From positions 55,112,404-55,176,403 of the forward strand of contig OU342633.1 in NCBI GenBank assembly GCA_910589415.1: DNA of 64,000 bases, in the 5' to 3' direction. Origin of the DNA: Malachius bipustulatus (Eukaryota > Arthropoda > Insecta > Coleoptera > Melyridae). A program made the position numbers and the translations under genes. The notes under the pieces are model-generated. The model saw only the letters and a program-made list of their open reading frames with translations. It was not told the DNA's origin and made no database searches. This document shows, piece after piece, positions 57,871-64,000 of the stretch; position 1 is the stretch's first letter; each line of letters opens with the position of its first letter.

Positions 57871-60320
57871 TAATTAAATTTGTATAATAAATGAAGGGAA
57901 ATGACCGGAAAAAAGTAATAGAGGGGATTTTTTTCAAGAAAAAAAAAACAACTAATAGTGTTGTAGGTATTTAGATAACAAAAGAAAAATCGTTTTATTA
58001 TGACAAGAATGAGTTTAATATCGCACGTTATAAATTTAAATTCCTCTGGCTGGCGACGCGTTCGTTTTATTTATATATACAAAAATATTTTGCACTGGAT
58101 AGCGTGATAGCGTTAGAGTTTAACGATTTTTTTTTTGATTAATTGCCATACTGACTTCTAACCTGAAACCCATAAAAACCATTTACTACATATCCGACGC
58201 CGTATCGAAGTTAATAATAAGTACATAATTACAAAATGTAGTTGTTTATAACCCCTTGTCTCTTTCCACTAGTTAGTTCAAGGGTCAAAAGCTCATTAAG
58301 CGATAGTAAAAAGCATCATCAATCGACACTATCGTATACAAAGTTCGGTTATCCTTGTTTATTTTGAATTAAAGATACGATGTTTTGCAATCTCTGATTA
58401 ATGTACGAGTATGATGTATAATGTATAATAAGTTTTATGGTAATTTATTACATATAATTTTGTTATTGTTATTCGTATTAACAACATGGTCTGCGTGTTT
58501 GTGTGGGTATGCGTTGGTTTCTAAAAATAAGTTTATTTACGTTTGCTTTGCAACTCAATCGTAAGTTCGATTGTTTAGTGGATTGCGCAGTAGTAGCCTG
58601 CCTTGGAATAATAAATGGGTACAATTAACCGAATGAATTTGCCTAACCTGTTGGAAAACAACAACAATTAGTGTAGAGATAATTATATTATGTGGATTAT
58701 AAATAGGAGACCAAAGTTTCAATTTTATCGCTCCCGGTGCCTAGTGATAGCACACATTCATTATCACCTATGAAAATTTACACAAGCCGACATTTACATA
58801 GAATTTTTTTAGGATTTTAATTCCATTATGTACATATTTATACAACAAGTGGGCTCGATTATTTATTACCGGGAATTAGATAATTATAATCGCAAATAAT
58901 GCAAAAGCAAAACATGACCCGTGAAAATTTTTAGGAAATCATTGCTTTCTTTGTATAATTAAACCTTAACTTAAATTTAAATCCGATGAATATTATGCGC
59001 GATGGGAAGTAAGGGAGGGAGGATATTTCACTTTATTTCACTTTTTTTCAATCTGCTATATGAATCAAAAACACGCCAAAAGAGGAGTGCGCCGCCGAAC
59101 AGAGAACTTAAAGATTTTAACGTCTTCATTCAATCATCGGAATCGCCCTTGGTTGCCTACATAGCATGCTGCCATCTAGTAGTCACCACCAAAACCAGAG
59201 AATCCTGGATGGTCACTAATTATTGAGAATCGAAGTTTTATGGTGGGGGAAGCAGTGTTCGTAGAACCACTTACATTTTAGGGTTGCCTTTCGCAAAGTG
59301 ACCTTGACCGAGTGTCGAGGTTACGATTGCCCAAAAAAACTATTTTTTACAAAATGACCTTGGCGGGGAGTAAAGTGATAAGGGATACCCTGACATAGGG
59401 TTGTAGCTTACTTTTTTTTATGACTATGTCATGGTCTGCATTCTGCATGGTGTATAAGGATTTGAATGATCGAGATTGACACTGACTGATGAGTGTCTTG
59501 GTGAAGAACGAAGAAGTCCTCGTTAGAACTACGATTAATGGCCACAAAGGAGTCTTATTGTGAGTCAAGTAACTTTGAGTATGACCTTGTAAAGTGATTT
59601 ATTAATGTATCTTCTAGTTATTCAAGTAAATGGACCAGTTGAGGCTTATGAATGAGATTGAACTACATATTGTGCAGTCACAGAAGGAATAAGACACTTG
59701 AGCTGGTTTTACTCTTGTTGACCAGGTTTTATGCGTGAGATGTGGGGTAATTAATGGATGCTATAATAGCAGGATGAAGAAGGACCAGGGAACAACCGAA
59801 GATTAGGACAGGAGCATATAGTAAAGTTTGCCCCTATTTCTCCCCATATTTCCTGCGTTAGGTATAACTCCACAAAGCTGTGTAATTTAATTTTCATTTT
59901 TTTTTGTACAGCCATGAAACATATATGACAATAGATGTGCTTATCGGTTGCTTGCAAACTTGAAAAAGTTATCATTAGTTCTGAGAATTCGGATTTTTGA
60001 AACATTTATCTCCTTTTAGCAACGATCCTTATTTTTATCTACTCCTATTACATAAAATGAAATCCATTAAAAGCACAATTTAAAAAAACGTGCATTACTA
60101 TTAATATGCATTAATACGTGCATTACGTGCATTAATATGTGCATTACTATTATTATTATTGCCCTGTTGAATAATGACATTATTATTCAATCGGTATGTC
60201 AATAAGTATTAAAGGTCAATGTATTAGTTACTTTCTGAGTTTTGCTTCAGTAGTTTAAAAGTCCTTAAACGTTAATTTGCTACTGGAAAGTATGAAAATT
60301 TACATTTTTGAAAGTTGAAC
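57871..60320. other. AT-rich non-coding sequence
   Basis: No conserved coding motif. Frames at 59002-59226 and 59347-59568 have no domain. Confidence 0.4.
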
Positions 60321-60398
60321 CTGCGGTAGCTTGGCGGGTTAGTGCATGGTGAAGCCGTTGAACTGCCTCGGACTGAGTTCGATTCCCAGTCTCGCTCT
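60321..60398 (+). repeat. tRNA-derived SINE head or tRNA pseudogene
   Basis: GGTAGCTTGGCGGGTTAGTGC (A-box-like, from 60325) is followed by GAGTTCGATTCCC (B box, 60375-60387). The spacing of about 50 bases suits RNA polymerase III internal promoters. No full cloverleaf. Confidence 0.45.
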
Positions 60399-62917
60399 GG
60401 TTGTTTGTGTCGTCTTATACTATTTACTCGGTTTATTTGAAGCTGGTCACATGAGCAAGTTCTCGTAGTCAATAATTTTTTTTTCAATAATTCGCATATT
60501 TTTTTCTTAATTTTCACTTCTTCAAGTAATAGTTGTAGATAAAGTATAGTATAGATTTCGCATAAATGACTGTATTAAGCAGTCAGATTTTAGAGCACTC
60601 CCTCAGTTAATCCTATGCAGCTTTTTCTTTTGGTTTTCCTCTTTTGTCAATTATTGCTTTTCACAGTACCTACGTCAAATGATTTTCTTATTTCAGTTAT
60701 TTCACCATCATTCATCGATTAATAAATTTCCCTTTGTGTCAAATTGCTTTCACTGTATATCAATTACTTTTCCTATTTACGTGCAATAACAGAATTATAA
60801 ACGTTGGAAAAGCATTTGATATAAAATGAATCTTATTTGACAAAAGAGGAATTTAAACTGACGTTTGATAGATGGGAAAATCATTCGAAAAATTTGGAAA
60901 CCATTGACAAAATGACGAAAACCTAAATGGAAAGACTTGAACAATAAAACCATCAATATGGGCTTGTTGTAAATATTTTATTATTAAATAATGCTTGTTG
61001 ATACGACAAGCACCAGCATAGAAAAAAAATTATAGCCATATGCATATTTATGTTAGGAGCTTAATATTCATGATACTTGGACGCCTGCCTTAACGATTTT
61101 TATAATTTTTTTTTATAGCTATGAACATAAAGTGTTAGGATAGCTATTATTACTCAACTGTTCAAGTATTTCAAGTATGTTTTTGTAGTAAAATTCATGA
61201 AGTGGTCGACTTTAATTACGGAAAATTGCTTGTAGCAAACTTAATGGTAACAAAGAACTTCCAGCAGGTGGCATCAAATGTTCGATTTTTATTATTTATG
61301 CTAGTCTAACAAAAATGTTCTTGTTTCTCTTTTATTGTCAAGAATTTTTTGTCACATTCACTTCCATGTGAAATTTTTCCTTTCTTTTAATTTTTTTTTC
61401 CAAGAAAAAGGTGGTATTTTTCTGTTAAATTCTGTTAGATTGTTGAGGGTAGTTTTTGACTGTCGAAGTTTTCTTAGTTGATTCAAGTCGTTTGAAAAAA
61501 AAAAAACAGCTTCAAAAAATATTTTTTTATGAAAAAATTCCCGTGACGATCAATGAAACCTATTCACCTATTACCTCATGCACATGTAAATTTAAAATAA
61601 CCGTTTGCTAGAAAAAAAAAAACAGAAAAAACTTTGAAGGGTAATTTTTTGGATGCCCGAAGTTTGAGTCACCTGTACCTACATACAGTGTAGGTAGGTA
61701 CAAGAAATTTTCGGTATCAGTTTTCAAACACGATTTGTGAAAAAAGTATTGAAAGAAACGTGACTTTGTAACACGATAAAACGAGTTTCGGTTTATTGAG
61801 ATAAACAGCATCTGGTTCTGGTTGTTACGAAAACAAGGTCACATGTTCACGTTCTATCCTATCTCTTATTACAATACCAGACAAGTTGACAATAATTATC
61901 ATTCTCGTGTTGCTTTAGAATGTTAATGCGGACGATTAACCCAATGACCATCATTAAATAGAATAATTGAGTCCTTGGGAAAACAGAAATAAATAAAACC
62001 CTAGGAGCCACCGTTTTTGACTTGAGCGGTTAATTTCTCACGACTTCATGCACAATGAAAAAATCACAATGAAATGAACTTAATACTATGTACGTAGGTA
62101 GGTACATTTACATTACTTCCTATTTAATTTATATTTGAATTGTTTAAAAAATATGTAGCTCATAATGAGATTGGCCAACCGTATGGGTATTATCTTTTTT
62201 CCAAGGAAATTGCGGTCTGAATTATAGTGTTTGGCAGGAAACGGTATAAAAACCATCTTCTCAAGGCATCCGCATAGTGATTTATATTACAACGATTTAG
62301 AATTATATCTAAATTAGTCACTTGAGAGGAAATTCCTACACTTGGAATTTAATCGATTATTAAATCCGGACCGGACAGCTGGCTGAGAGAAAAAAAAAGA
62401 TGTCCTTACTATAATACTTTATAATAACTTACCTAATTTTAACTTCAATCAGGAATAATTAATTAGAAAGCACCAAGCACCTGAAAATAAAAATGAAAAT
62501 TAAGTAAAAAATAAAATAAACCATTTCAATTTGATACGGTTAATGCATTTAACAATCGTTTTTTCATGACTATTATTATTATTATTATTATTGCGTAGTT
62601 TTAATGGTCCAAATTTTTAATTTCGCGTTGCAAAACTTTCCATTTATTATTATTAAAACTATTACAATACACGATAACACCGTTATTAAACCCGCCATAC
62701 AATTTATAAAAAGAAACATGAAATCCGAAAGGAACATTATTATTAGCTTGTTTTGCAAGGACCAAAGATGATAAGTAAAACACGAGGCTAATTGATAATG
62801 CGATAATACAACAATAAACAAACGGGCATAATTGAATTGAATAAACATTAACCTTTCAATTTTAATTTCACGATGTGGTTGTAAAAGCGTAATTCTGCAC
62901 AATAAAACATATATGTA

Positions 62918-62949
<32 letters not shown>

Positions 62950-63838
62950 AAATTTAGAAGTGATTATTATTAATATTGTAGGTAGTTTTATAATATGCAG
63001 GTACATGTATTGTAAAATAATGAACCAATCTGAACTCTCTAAATTTTAAAATTACTTATTAAGAGTAAATTCAATGTTAAAACGGTTAAACATTCAAACA
63101 TCCATTAGCAAGGCTGAGGCTACAATAAAGTTGCAAATCATGTGTATAGTTAGTAGTGTGTATACTCTCGAGACTATTAAATAATTTAATATTAAATAAA
63201 TAAATAGTTTAAGAAATAAATTAACAAAAAAAAAACATTTTCTGACTTTTATTTTTACCACGATGAATTTATTTTCACCAACTGATTGATCAATTTCCAT
63301 TTACTTATTATCAGTTTCAAGTGCACGCCGATAGTTTAATAATTAACAATCAAGTAAATGAAAAAGTTCAAAAAAGGGGTGACTCCTTGCTAAAAAATCA
63401 AACAAATTTTTCAAATGAAAATAAATCGTTCGCACTCCTCATCTCCTGTTGAGATACGACCGCTCGAAGGGAGAATAAGGGGGCCAAAAAGTAGTTTCAA
63501 ACTTTTTTTCTTACAACGGTACTGGCATTTTAAAATAAAATATATTTTGGATAGTCTGATTTATTCTGCATAAAGCAGTGTCTAGTATTTTTTTTTTGTA
63601 CATTAAATGATTTTCAAGGAAACTTTGTCCCTTTAAACTGTTATAATAAACACAGATTCCGGCCAATGGTCGAAAAAGGCAACCAAAACGCGTTCTGGCC
63701 AAAACGACGATTGACAAGGTCCGAAATATCGCTTCCTGGACGTTTAATGTGCGCCAGAGCTTGTTCTGGACCTTTTGAGATTGTCAGATGAACGTGTCTA
63801 GCATGCACATAAAAAAACGCCCGTTAACTGATTTTGGG
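60399..63838. other. AT-rich non-coding sequence
   Basis: GGTA repeats at about 61690 and 62095, (TTA)n at about 62573-62592, and (AAAT)n at about 62918-62947. No conserved coding motif; a 104-codon minus frame at 62588-62902 is hydrophobic and low-complexity. Confidence 0.4.
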
Positions 63839-64000
63839 ACCGAAGTCAAGTTAATCACTCTTCGGCCAGACTCGCTTTCGGCCAGCGAGAGGAGAGGGAC
63901 TTTTCGTAATTTTTTTTCGTTAATTGCGGTTTAAATGAAAAATATTTGGTTCGTTTTTGTTAATAATAAAAATAATATTAGGAAATTTCATCCAATAAAA
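63839..64000. mobile_element. start of another ACCCAAGTCAAG-family element, cut by the window end
   Basis: ACCGAAGTCAAGTTAATCAC followed by CTTCGGCCAGACTCGCTTTCGGCCAG matches the reverse complement of the right part of 50720-51559, and similarity continues through TTTTTTTTCGTTA, GAAAATATTTG and TAATAATAA blocks. The other end lies beyond the window. Confidence 0.65.

Noticed and set aside
1..64000. CRISPR arrays, rRNA and intact tRNA genes
   Set aside because: Regular spaced repeats of CRISPR type, rRNA-like segments and foldable cloverleaves were looked for and not seen.

Overview
The window looks like AT-rich arthropod nuclear DNA, most probably insect. Evidence: a BEL/Pao retrotransposon, I/Jockey-type LINE debris, Ginger-, hAT- and Mutator-like DNA elements, palindromic MITEs, tRNA-derived SINE pieces, a Penelope/retrozyme-type hammerhead unit, and dispersed GGTA/TACC tetranucleotides. 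The order cannot be fixed from the sequence. I found no host protein-coding exon I could defend. The only long open reading frame belongs to the BEL/Pao element; the rest is intergenic or intronic DNA with several GC-rich islands.

Layout. 1-5.4 kb: GC-rich island with a minus-strand splice-donor-like site, a foldback element, a 1.28-kb Ginger-like DNA transposon with TATA target-site duplication (TSD) and a decayed KRBA2-type integrase tail, a minus-strand LINE remnant, and a hammerhead-like motif. 5.7-10.9 kb: a 206-bp MITE, one member of a family with ACCCAAGTCAAG termini, a three-copy array of LINE 3'-end sequence, a 962-bp foldback with a perfect 9-bp TSD, and a LINE tail. 14.755-21.426 kb: complete BEL/Pao element on the minus strand with two 566-bp LTRs that look identical, a GATAT TSD and an uninterrupted 1561-codon Gag-Pol that lacks the RNase H region. 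25.9-26.8 kb: 476-bp tandem duplication. 28.4-33 kb: two ~1-kb palindromic elements with TATACAGGGTG ends, flanking a decayed DDE-type transposase that was hit by a 728-bp hAT-like element (8-bp TSD). 34.1-34.6 kb: a 427-bp unit followed by a partial second unit, carrying a complete type I hammerhead ribozyme. 37.4-41.6 kb: a 20-bp minisatellite, LINE debris and an unidentified decayed coding region. 42.06-42.44 kb: GC-rich promoter-like island with two perfect RFX X-box motifs. 44.9-46.6 kb: two more palindromic elements. 50.72-51.56 kb: a member of the ACCCAAGTCAAG family with a 9-bp TSD and an internal minisatellite; another member starts at 63.84 kb and runs off the window. 56.1-57.4 kb: about seven copies of a 181-bp tandem repeat.

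The mobile elements record layered insertion: hAT into transposase, foldback into LINE sequence, and a Ginger element abutting a foldback. The most notable items are the hammerhead unit, the recently inserted BEL/Pao element with an in-frame RNase H deletion, the family with 9-bp TSDs and an internal array, and the paired X-boxes. All homology calls were made by reading, with no database search.
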